Below, one piece after another: positions 8,021 through 14,391 of a DNA stretch of 16,336 nucleotides (position 1 is its first letter; every line of letters begins with the position of its first letter). Below the pieces are notes generated by a model, which searched no databases, was not told the origin of the DNA, and saw only the letters and a list, made by a program, of their open reading frames with translations. Made by a program: the position numbers and the translations under genes. The stretch comes from Betaproteobacteria bacterium (GTDB lineage: Bacteria; Pseudomonadota; Gammaproteobacteria; Burkholderiales; Casimicrobiaceae): contig JANXZT010000096.1 in NCBI GenBank assembly GCA_025355395.1, positions 1 through 16,336 on the forward strand, given 5' to 3'.

Positions 8021-8483
8021 ATGAAAATGAGTCGACGTGGCACGCTCATGACGTTGACAGCATTGGCCGTCGCTGTGTACGCAGCTTTTCAAGCGCGGCT
8101 CATGGTGCGCGGTGCGGCGGGGCTCGTGTCCGATGGACTGGTCGCGACAGCGGTGCGATCGCCACGTTGGATTTTCCGGTGTATTGCGCTGGCGGTAGCG
8201 CTCCGCTGAACCCGATACACCACCACGCGATCGACCTCGATGTGCCGATCGGCTGTGGCGGTGTGGCCGTCTATCCGGGGATATCATCGTCGGTGACGAG
8301 GAAGGCGTGGCTGTAATTCCACACCATCTTGCGGATGAAGTCGCCGCCGACGCGACCGAGCAGGAGATCATGGAAATCTTTGTCCTCGAACGGGTGGCCG
8401 CCGGCGCAGCGTTGCCGGGCACCTACCCACCCAACGCTGAAACGAAGGCCGCATTCGCGGCGTGGCGCAAACTACGCGACTGA
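8021..8483 (+). pseudogene. Remnant of RraA/HMG-aldolase-like gene fused to a foreign signal-peptide start
   Basis: Three frames pieced together give the C-terminal two thirds of an RraA-fold protein of the kind found beside sugar-acid dehydratases. Frame 1 (to 8143) reads ARLMVRGAAGLVSDGLV. Frame 2 (8146-8280) reads DSGAIATLDFPVYCAGG, then the DVPIGCGGVAVYPG motif. Frame 3 (8283-8483) reads IIVGDEEGVAVIP and ends AAFAAWRKLRD. One base is missing near 8143 (GTC[C]GCGAC) and one near 8280 (GGG[G]ATATC). About 95 N-terminal residues of the family are absent. Instead a good ribosome binding site (AGGAG, 8007-8011) and ATG at 8021 lead into MKMSRRGTLMTLTALAVAVY, which looks like the signal peptide of an exported solute-binding protein. 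This suggests a deletion joining two former genes. Read without correction, translation stops at 8209 after 62 residues. The frameshifts could be sequencing errors; the lost N-terminus could not. Confidence 0.85.
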
Positions 8484-8500
8484 AGCTTCTCCTCAAGCGC

Positions 8501-10534
8501 TCATCTGTCTGGAGCCGCCACGGACTTCACCGCGGGGGTCTCGCCATCCAGATATTTCGCGAGGAACCGCTCGACCCGATGGTAAAAGTCGAAGACGTTT
8601 TCGTCGCGGTTGAAGCCATGGCCTTCGCCGCTGTACGCTACCCACTCGTAATCCTTGTGATACTTGTCGAGCGCGGCGCGAAAATCGGTGCCGTGCACGA
8701 TCGGCACCCGGACATCGCTTCCGCCATACGCCAACAGGATCGGAACGCCGACCTTGTCCGCGTTGTCGAGCGGGCTGATCCGCTTGAACCGTGCGCGCTC
8801 GGTCTTCGGATCACCGACCGTTTGGGTAAGAAGTGTTGACCGGTCCGCGACACGCGCGAGATCGGTCTGCGCGTTGTCGAACAGGTAATCGATCGATGTC
8901 ACGGCCTCCGAGGCCACCGCGCATTTGATCAGCCCGGCGTTCTTGATCGCGCCCCAGATCGCGGCGTAACCGCCATAGCTGCCGCCATAAAAGCACACAT
9001 GGGACGCATCGGCAATTCCCTGCGCCACCGCCCATTGGACGCCGTCCTCGACATCGTCCTGCATTTCTTCGCCCCATTTGCGAAATCCGGACGACAGAAG
9101 CTTCCACCCGAATCCTTGGGTGCCACGAAACTGCGGCTGCAACACGGCGTAGCCGCGGGAGGCGAAGAACTGGACGTTGGCCTCGTAGCCCCAGTTCGTT
9201 GCCTCGACATTGGGACCGCCGTGGATGTCGACAAGCAACGGCACGGGCTTGCCGTTTGCGCTCGGAGGAACGGTCAAGAGCGCCGGGATCGGCAGGCCGT
9301 CGCGAGCAGGATAGCGAACCCATTTCGTCGATGCCATCGACTGGGGATCGATCCCCGGTCGGTACGAAAAGAGCTTCTCCATCCGCATCGTTTTGCTGTC
9401 GAGCAGGTATGCGTCACCGGGGTTGCGGTCTGAATACGCGACGATGATCCAGCGCTTCGCGTCCTCGCGGCCCTGAATGATGTTGACGGTATCCGGCAGC
9501 GCCGCGTCGACGCCTTTCTGAACCCTCGCCCATTCAGCGTCGAACCATGCGACCGACGGCCGATCGTTCGCGTAGCGCAGTCCGAGGAGCTTGCGCGTTC
9601 GATAATCGGCGACGAACCGGGCGTTGCCGTTTTCCACGTCGCGCTCGGAGTGGCGGATGACGGCATTGCCCCAGCGCCCGGTTTCAACGTTGTATTCGTA
9701 AATCGACGCGCGGTCGGCGCCGTCCTTGCGGGCAGCGACATACAGGATCTTGCCATCTGGGTCGAATTGCAGCGGTACGGACCCGAGGCGACGGTACGTC
9801 GCTTGCTCGACTTGTATCCATGCGTCACTGCCGCTTTTCCGGACATACCATGCCGACGTGTCGTGGTCGACGTCGTCGGTTACCGCGGCCCGCGGAACGC
9901 CGTCGAAATCGACGACCCAATGGCTCACGTCACCCGGGGATTCGAACGACAGGAGAGTCTTCGCGCCCGTTACGGTGTCGTATCGATAGAGATCCAGACT
10001 CTGGATGCTGCGCTCGCGCGCGCTGACGAGGACTTCATTCGTTCCGGGAATGGTTCGCTCCAGGCTCACGCTCCAAGGGCGCTCGAAACTCCGGTGAATA
10101 TTCGAACCGGCCGTTACGCGATACTCAATTCGAGCCAGAACCCTGGGTTTGCTGCCGTCGCGATTGACGGCCACGATTCCCGACTCGCGCGGCGGCTCGC
10201 CGGCAACCCGTTGCAAGTCACCGACGAACACGATCAGGCGCTCATCGTTTTGCCAGACGATTCGCAGTACGTCGCCGTCGCCGGCCGTCATGGCCGGCTG
10301 GGCCGCACGTGTTTCCAGATCGATGATCCCGAGGCCGCGATGCTCGCCAACCGGCGCGACGACCGCGAGGTAGCGGCCGCTGGGCGACAGCGCCGCACCA
10401 CCGTACTGCGCCTTGCGGAAAAACTCCTCGACCGAGAGCGCGGCGGCGTGTGCGGTTGGCGACCCTTCGGCCAGTGCTGCGGCCGCGAAGGCTAATAACG
10501 TGACGACAGTGGAACTGCGGGTCAGGCGCGCCAT
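8501..10534 (-). CDS. Exported S9-family prolyl-oligopeptidase-type peptidase
   Basis: This is a serine peptidase of the S9 (prolyl oligopeptidase/acylaminoacyl-peptidase) family, predicted to act in the periplasm or outside the cell. Counting from the ATG at 10534 it has 677 residues. A signal peptide (about 1-31: MARLTRSSTVV, hydrophobic core, then AHAAALS) is followed by a beta-propeller-like region (about 40-390) and an alpha/beta-hydrolase domain. That domain carries an HGGPNV oxyanion motif, the nucleophile S519 in GGSYGGY, D607 in GGSDVRVP and H639 in GEGHGF, a complete triad. A longer reading from 10597 is open, but the ATG at 10534 has a GGAGG site 6 bases upstream and begins directly with the signal peptide. 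It ends 17 bp from the convergent RraA remnant. It is transcribed in the same direction as azlCD, with a 223-bp gap containing a possible promoter. Its natural substrate is unknown. Confidence 0.93.
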   Translation of the reverse strand: MARLTRSSTVVTLLAFAAAALAEGSPTAHAAALSVEEFFRKAQYGGAALSPSGRYLAVVAPVGEHRGLGIIDLETRAAQPAMTAGDGDVLRIVWQNDERLIVFVGDLQRVAGEPPRESGIVAVNRDGSKPRVLARIEYRVTAGSNIHRSFERPWSVSLERTIPGTNEVLVSARERSIQSLDLYRYDTVTGAKTLLSFESPGDVSHWVVDFDGVPRAAVTDDVDHDTSAWYVRKSGSDAWIQVEQATYRRLGSVPLQFDPDGKILYVAARKDGADRASIYEYNVETGRWGNAVIRHSERDVENGNARFVADYRTRKLLGLRYANDRPSVAWFDAEWARVQKGVDAALPDTVNIIQGREDAKRWIIVAYSDRNPGDAYLLDSKTMRMEKLFSYRPGIDPQSMASTKWVRYPARDGLPIPALLTVPPSANGKPVPLLVDIHGGPNVEATNWGYEANVQFFASRGYAVLQPQFRGTQGFGWKLLSSGFRKWGEEMQDDVEDGVQWAVAQGIADASHVCFYGGSYGGYAAIWGAIKNAGLIKCAVASEAVTSIDYLFDNAQTDLARVADRSTLLTQTVGDPKTERARFKRISPLDNADKVGVPILLAYGGSDVRVPIVHGTDFRAALDKYHKDYEWVAYSGEGHGFNRDENVFDFYHRVERFLAKYLDGETPAVKSVAAPDR

Positions 10535-10540
10535 GATGGA

Positions 10541-10545
10541 CCTCC
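10541..10545 (-). promoter_or_regulatory. Ribosome binding site deciding the peptidase start
   Basis: On the minus strand GGAGG lies 6 bases before the ATG at 10534. This supports that codon over the upstream in-frame ATG at 10597, whose extra 21 residues would spoil the signal peptide. Confidence 0.7.
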
Positions 10546-10599
10546 GAACCATTCGCGGTACCGGGACAATACGCCACCCCTGTGGGGCCCCTGCCATGA

Positions 10600-10628
10600 A
10601 CTTTGTCGCCGGCGTCGCGTGGTGTCAA
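10600..10628 (-). promoter_or_regulatory. Possible promoter of the S9 peptidase gene
   Basis: A perfect TTGACA -35 hexamer lies on the minus strand at 10628-10623. After 17 bases comes CAAAGT (10605-10600), only a 3/6 match to the -10 consensus. It is about 66 bp upstream of the peptidase start. The -35 is good and the -10 is weak. Confidence 0.4.
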
Positions 10629-10701
10629 TCCCCCCGGTGTCTTCGAAGCGCATGGGATGCCACGGGGAGAAAGCGTTGATGTTGGCCGAAACGGGTCAGG
10701 C

Positions 10702-10729
10702 TGAAGCCAGACTCAATGAAGCCAGAGTC
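10702..10729 (+). repeat. Short imperfect direct repeat (2 x 13 bp, period 15)
   Basis: TGAAGCCAGACTC (10702-10714) and TGAAGCCAGAGTC (10717-10729) differ at one base and are separated by AA. They lie between the end of azlD and the peptidase gene. No function is evident; it may be slippage or a regulatory motif. Confidence 0.5.
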
Positions 10730-10757
10730 GCGAATTGCGAACGGCGTGAGGCGGGCT

Positions 10758-11099
10758 TCAGGCGGCGGCGTGCAACAGCCACTGCACGATCCACAGCGCG
10801 ACCATGCCGGCCGCCATCGTCGCCGTCGCGCTTTTCGTTCGCCAGGCGACCAGCGCCGCGATGAGCGCCGCGACGAGCTTCGGATTGGTGTACGAGAATA
10901 CGAGCGTGGCCGGCGCGACGAACACGACCGCCGGCACGACGATCGCCGTCAGCATCGCCGCCGGCACGAAACGCAGCGCCCGCGCGACCGGTGGCGACAT
11001 TTCCACGCGCGCGAACACGGCGATGAACGACAGCCGCGACAGATAGTTGAGCGCGCCGACCACGAGGATGACGGTCCACCATGCGGATGGCGAACTCAC
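10758..11099 (-). CDS. azlD: Branched-chain amino acid exporter small subunit, AzlD family
   Basis: This is the small hydrophobic partner of the AzlC-type branched-chain amino acid exporter in the inner membrane. The 113 residues contain about four membrane segments: an N-terminal one around WWTVILVVGALNYLSR, then the conserved ALRFVPAAMLTAIVVPAVVF stretch, a PKLVAALIAALVAWRT segment, and a C-terminal AAGMVALWIVQWLL segment. The start is GTG at 11099. It overlaps the azlC stop by 4 bases (GTGA), which indicates translational coupling and a two-gene operon. Length and layout are normal for the family. A longer open frame reaching to 11366 has an implausible Arg-rich extension antisense in character to AzlC coding and was not accepted. 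Confidence 0.88.
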   Translation of the reverse strand: MSSPSAWWTVILVVGALNYLSRLSFIAVFARVEMSPPVARALRFVPAAMLTAIVVPAVVFVAPATLVFSYTNPKLVAALIAALVAWRTKSATATMAAGMVALWIVQWLLHAAA

Positions 11100-11794
11100 C
11101 GCGTCCTCCGCCGCGTTTCGGCGATCATCCCCGCCGCGATCCCCACGACCCCGGCGCAGATCAGCGACAGCCGCATCGGCAGCGCGTCGAGCGCGACGAC
11201 GGCAACCCCGGCCGCAAAGGCCGCAACCCGCGTCGAGCGGTCCTCCAACGCCGGGACGAGGAGCGCAAGAAAGCACAGCGGCACGACGAAGTCGAGCGAC
11301 CACGCGGTCGGAATCACGTTGCCGGCCCAGTAACCGACGAGGCAGGAGGCCTGCCACGTCGTCCACAGCAGGACGCCGCTGCCGAGGAAGTACGACGCCC
11401 CGTTGCGCAGGTCACCCGTCTCGCGGAAGCGCCGGATTCCCGCGGCGAACACTTGGTCGGTAAGCAGGAACGAAATCGCATTGCGCCAGCGGGGCGGCAG
11501 GCCTCGGAGATGCGGGGCCATCGCGGCGCTGTACATCAGGAAGCGCAGGCCGACAACGAAGCAGGTGAGGACTGTCACCGCGACGGGCGCGTCGGCCGCG
11601 ATTAGCTGCGTGGCAAGGATTTGCGCCGCGCCGGAAAAGATCAGGGCGGACATGCCGAGCGCTTCAAGAATCGACGCGCCCGCGGACTGCGCGGCGACAC
11701 CGCAAACGAGGCCGAACGGCAAGAGGCCGAGTAGCGGCGGCGTCATGTCGCGCGCGCCGGCGATAAAATCGGGGCGGGAGAAGATCCTGGACAT
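11096..11794 (-). CDS. azlC: Branched-chain amino acid exporter large subunit, AzlC family
   Basis: AzlC is the larger integral membrane subunit that, with AzlD, exports branched-chain amino acids or their toxic analogues. The 232 residues start MSRIFSRPDFIAGARDMTP. The conserved first segment (LLGLLPFGLVCGVAAQSAG), the motif SALIFSGAAQILATQLIA, the LRFLMYSAAMAPHLRGLP loop and the LTDQVFA motif follow, then further membrane segments toward the C-terminus. The ATG at 11794 lacks a clear ribosome binding site, but it is the only plausible start before the first membrane segment. The upstream 67 codons of open frame are not membrane-like. A TATAAT sequence 53 bp upstream on this strand may be its -10 box. 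The stop overlaps the azlD start by 4 bases. Confidence 0.9.
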   Translation of the reverse strand: MSRIFSRPDFIAGARDMTPPLLGLLPFGLVCGVAAQSAGASILEALGMSALIFSGAAQILATQLIAADAPVAVTVLTCFVVGLRFLMYSAAMAPHLRGLPPRWRNAISFLLTDQVFAAGIRRFRETGDLRNGASYFLGSGVLLWTTWQASCLVGYWAGNVIPTAWSLDFVVPLCFLALLVPALEDRSTRVAAFAAGVAVVALDALPMRLSLICAGVVGIAAGMIAETRRRTR

Positions 11795-11846
11795 GGCGGC
11801 GCACGGAAAAACGAAAGAGAGGCCGGCGCCTCCCTGAATGGATTCA

Positions 11847-11852
11847 ATTATA
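11847..11852 (-). promoter_or_regulatory. Possible -10 box for azlCD
   Basis: A consensus TATAAT occurs on the minus strand 53 bp before the azlC start, in the AT-richer gap between azlC and the divergent reductase remnant. No good -35 hexamer is present at 16-18 bp spacing (GGAAGG is found), so an activator would be needed. Confidence 0.4.
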
Positions 11853-11939
11853 GCGGGTTGGTGCAATATCCTTCCTCTATATGCTGTGTGCACGACGCGG
11901 GGACGCCTGCGCGGGAACGACGGAGTCCAGCGACGGCTG

Positions 11940-11968
11940 TTACTCATTTCGGTATTCATCAATAAAAG
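11940..11968 (+). promoter_or_regulatory. Weak promoter candidate for the reductase remnant and glycerate kinase
   Basis: TTACTC (11940-11945) and TAAAAG (11963-11968) are separated by 17 bp, each matching 4 of 6 consensus bases. They lie upstream of a good GAAGGAGAG ribosome binding site (11981-11989). No LacI-type palindrome like that at 6149 is seen here. Confidence 0.3.
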
Positions 11969-11994
11969 CACGGCAGACCAGAAGGAGAGTGGCA

Positions 11995-12390
11995 ATGAGC
12001 AAGGTCGGTTTCGTTGGTCTGGGCATCATGGGCGCCCCGATGGCCGGGCATCTCTTGGCCGCCGGTCACGCGCTGTCGGTATTTACAAGGGGGAAAGTAC
12101 CGGAAAGCCTGACGGCGGGAGGCGCCAAGGTCTGCGCCAACGCGAGGGAAGTCGCGCAAAGCGCCGGCATCGATCCAGGCTTTCGCATCGAGTTGCACCA
12201 GAAGGATCTCAATCTGGCGCTTAGCACTGCGCGTAAGATCGGCGTCAGCCTTCCCAATACGGCGACCTGCCAGGAACTGTTCAACGCTTGCGCCGCCCAC
12301 GGCGGCAAGGCGTGTGACCACTCGGCCATGGTGCGCGCCCTGAAGACGATGGCCAACTTCGAAATCGGCCAGCCGGCACCCGGACGCTGA
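11995..12390 (+). pseudogene. Tartronate semialdehyde reductase with internal in-frame deletion
   Basis: The first ~58 residues are a perfect start of a 2-hydroxy-3-oxopropionate (tartronate semialdehyde) reductase of the GarR/GlxR family. They comprise the Rossmann motif VGLGIMGAPMAGHLLAAGH and the helix ending AREVAQSA. The sequence then jumps to the family's C-terminal motif DPGFRIELHQKDLNLALS and continues LPNTATCQELFNACAAHGGK to a normal end. Full-length members have about 295 residues; only 131 remain, so roughly 165 residues are missing. The lost part includes the substrate-binding DAPVSGG segment and the catalytic-lysine motif around GQTTKVANQ. The reading frame is intact across the junction (near 12163-12175), so a short protein could still be made, but it cannot be an active reductase of the known type. 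A good ribosome binding site precedes the ATG. Glycerate kinase follows after 17 bp, the usual partner order. Confidence 0.9.
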
Positions 12391-12407
12391 AACAAGGCAA
12401 TCGAGCA

Positions 12408-13685
12408 ATGATATCGGAACGCGAACTGCTCAGACGCATGTTCGATGCCGCGATCGCTGCGGCGCAGCCCGCGCTATGCCTGCCGCCACACCTGCCTGCA
12501 GCGCCGACGGGCCGCACCATCGTGCTTGGCGCCGGCAAAGCGTCAGCCGCGATGGCCAGGGCGTTCGAAGATCACTGGCCCGGTGAAGTGAGCGGGCTCG
12601 TGGTCACGCGCTATGGCTATGGCGTGCCGTGCCATCGAATAGAGATCGTCGAGGCGGCACATCCGCTGCCGGACGCGGCGAGTCTGGTGGCGGCGCGCCG
12701 AATCCTCGAACTTGCGCACGGCTTGACCGCGGACGATTTGATCGTATGCCTCATCTCCGGCGGTGGCTCGGCATTGCTTGCCCTGCCTGCGGAGGGACTC
12801 ACGCTCGACGACAAGCAAGCCATCAATCGCGCATTGCTCAAGTCCGGCGCGACGATTCGCGAAATGAATTGCGTGCGCCGGCACCTCTCGGCGATCAAAG
12901 GCGGGCGACTCGCTGCCGCGTGCCATCCGGCGCGGGTGGTTACGCTGCTGATTTCCGATGTTCCGGGCGACAACCCCGGCGATGTTGCATCGGGCCCGAG
13001 CATTGCCGATCCCACCACGTGTGCGGACGCGCTCGATGTGATCCGGCGCTATGGCATCACCCTTCCGCCTGCGGTGCGGGCAATGCTCGAAAGTGGACGC
13101 GGCGAGACACCGAAGCCCGGCGATCCGCGGCTGTCGCGCGCCGAGGTGCGGGTGATTGCCACACCGCAGATGGCGCTAGAAGCAGCCGCCGCGGCTGCGC
13201 GCACGTTCGGCGTCCCATCGCTCATCCTCGGCGACAGCATCGAAGGTGAAGCGCGCGAAGTCGGCAAGGTCATGGCCGGGGTCGCCCGGCAAGTGGCGTT
13301 GCACGGCCAACCAATGGCTGCGCCGTGCGTGCTGTTGTCAGGCGGCGAGACTACGGTGACCGTACGCGGCCATGGCCGTGGCGGGCGCAACGTGGAATTG
13401 CTGCTTTCGCTCGCGATCGCGCTCGAAGGGCATCGAGGCATTTACGCGATCGCCGGCGACACCGACGGCGTCGACGGGCAGGAGGAAATCGCGGGCGCGA
13501 TTGTCACGCCGGACACGCTGACCCGCGCCTTCGCCCAAGGCATTCGCCCGCAGGATCGGCTCGTGGACAACGACGGTCACGGCTTTTTCGAGGCGCTCGG
13601 TGATTCCGTGATCACCGGTCCGACACTCACCAACGTCAATGATTTCCGCGCAGTGCTGGTCACTGAACAGGCGATGCAGCCCTGA
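12408..13685 (+). CDS. Glycerate 2-kinase (GckA/TtuD, MOFRL family)
   Basis: This is a cytoplasmic kinase that phosphorylates D-glycerate to 2-phosphoglycerate, the exit of the glyoxylate/tartronate semialdehyde route into glycolysis. The 425 residues show the family's GAGKASAAMA motif (around 43-51), CLISGGGSALLALP, the MNCVRRHLSAIKGGRLA stretch, SDVPGDNPGDVASGPS, then the C-terminal MOFRL domain with LSGGETTVTVRGHGRGGRN and AGDTDGVDG. Everything expected is present and uninterrupted. The start is 17 bp after the stop of the truncated reductase, with only a weak AAGG ribosome binding site; translation may depend on the upstream reading frame. Related genes are called gckA, ttuD or garK-like in different genera, so no single symbol is given. 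The kinase is intact although its usual supplier of glycerate next door is broken. Confidence 0.93.
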   Translation: MISERELLRRMFDAAIAAAQPALCLPPHLPAAPTGRTIVLGAGKASAAMARAFEDHWPGEVSGLVVTRYGYGVPCHRIEIVEAAHPLPDAASLVAARRILELAHGLTADDLIVCLISGGGSALLALPAEGLTLDDKQAINRALLKSGATIREMNCVRRHLSAIKGGRLAAACHPARVVTLLISDVPGDNPGDVASGPSIADPTTCADALDVIRRYGITLPPAVRAMLESGRGETPKPGDPRLSRAEVRVIATPQMALEAAAAAARTFGVPSLILGDSIEGEAREVGKVMAGVARQVALHGQPMAAPCVLLSGGETTVTVRGHGRGGRNVELLLSLAIALEGHRGIYAIAGDTDGVDGQEEIAGAIVTPDTLTRAFAQGIRPQDRLVDNDGHGFFEALGDSVITGPTLTNVNDFRAVLVTEQAMQP

Positions 13686-14040
13686 TGATCCAGCCGCGCC
13701 CGTCAGCGCAAAGCTGAGTCCTCGTCCGAGGTAAAGATTGCCGCCGAAGGATGAAAATCTTGCGCTAAACGGGGTGGTTTCGATGCGACCAGTACCGGAT
13801 GTGCATGTGCTCCACTTACGAGAACAGCTCGGGCGTCGGGACCCAAATCAGCAAAGGCGATTCCCGCATCTTATGCCTTGGCCAACTAATGGCACCTATC
13901 TTGCTGTTGCAATCGATGGTTTCCCAACGGTCGCAATGCTATTGCCCAACGCTCCGGACTTGGCCTTGCAATGGCAGCAAGCCAAGCGTACCGATGGTTT
14001 GTTGAATTTCACTCCTCCACTTGATTGCAAAGGAATCGAC
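13686..14040 (+). other. 355-bp gap without a convincing gene
   Basis: An open frame runs through this gap into the next gene, but its translation has no hydrophobic pattern, domain or ribosome binding site of note. Base composition is more AT-rich than the flanking genes. A small hairpin follows the glycerate kinase (TCAGC 13703-13707 with GCTGA 13713-13717) but has no T-run. No convincing promoter was found, although one for the EF-hand gene must lie here or upstream. Confidence 0.5.
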
Positions 14041-14391
14041 ATGAGCAAGCTCCCTTACGTCGTGGTCGCTGCAGTGCTGGCCTGCGCCAGTGTGCCGGCG
14101 TTGGCCATGGATGACATGAAAATGGACATGAAGGCCATGGATACGAATGGCGACGGCATGATCTCCAAGAAAGAGTTCATGAAATACCACGAAGCCATGT
14201 ACAACAAGATGAAAAAGGGCAGCAATGGCATGGTCAGCGTGAAGGACATGGACATGATGAACATGCAGGACGGCATGATGAAGGATGGGAAGGCGATGAA
14301 GGGCGACGCCATGATGAAGGATGGCACCATGACAAAGGATGGCACCATGATGAAGGATGGCACCATGATGAAAGACAAGTCCCTCAAGTAG
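14041..14391 (+). CDS. Small exported EF-hand protein with Met-rich tandem repeats
   Basis: This predicted exported protein has 116 residues. A signal peptide (1-22, ending VPALA) is followed by a mature chain of 94 residues, 24 of which are methionine. One canonical EF-hand loop is visible at 34-45 (D34, N36, D38, G39, I41, E45; sequence DTNGDGMISKKE). A degenerate second loop (58-69, KKGSNGMVSVKD) lacks the first acidic ligands. The C-terminal third is a tandem repeat of MMKDGT (91-113). The ATG at 14041 has AAAGGA 6 bases upstream, and the signal peptide begins exactly there, so a longer open reading upstream was rejected. Small Met/Asp-rich EF-hand proteins of this look occur in beta- and gammaproteobacteria without a known role. 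Calcium binding by the first loop is likely; binding of copper or other soft metals by methionines is a guess. Confidence 0.85.
   Translation: MSKLPYVVVAAVLACASVPALAMDDMKMDMKAMDTNGDGMISKKEFMKYHEAMYNKMKKGSNGMVSVKDMDMMNMQDGMMKDGKAMKGDAMMKDGTMTKDGTMMKDGTMMKDKSLK
14311..14379 (+). repeat. 18-bp coding tandem repeat
   Basis: Units ATGATGAAGGATGGCACC at 14311-14328, a variant with ATGACA at 14329-14346, and an exact copy at 14347-14364 are followed by a decayed fourth unit to 14379. A diverged older unit lies at 14275-14295. The unit encodes MMKDGT. The near-identity of the DNA copies points to recent slippage, and copy number may differ among strains. Confidence 0.9.

Noticed and set aside
8188..8200. 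Another GGTAGCGCT, as in the LacI operator
   Set aside because: The right half (CCGC) breaks the palindrome, and the site falls inside the coding remnant of the RraA-like gene, where it encodes conserved residues (GGSAP).
9650..10495. A 281-codon open frame opposite the S9 peptidase
   Set aside because: It is the antisense shadow of a gene with a full catalytic triad; there is no ribosome binding site or recognisable fold.
11858..11883. TTGGTG and TATATG as a promoter for the reductase remnant
   Set aside because: The spacing is only 14 bp, too short for a usual sigma-70 promoter.
13703..13717. Hairpin after glycerate kinase as a transcription terminator
   Set aside because: The stem is only 5 bp and no T-run follows, so an intrinsic terminator is not supported.
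14311..14379. Repeat array considered as a CRISPR or regulatory repeat
   Set aside because: The 18-bp units are contiguous with no spacers, stay in frame and encode MMKDGT in a signal-peptide-bearing protein.
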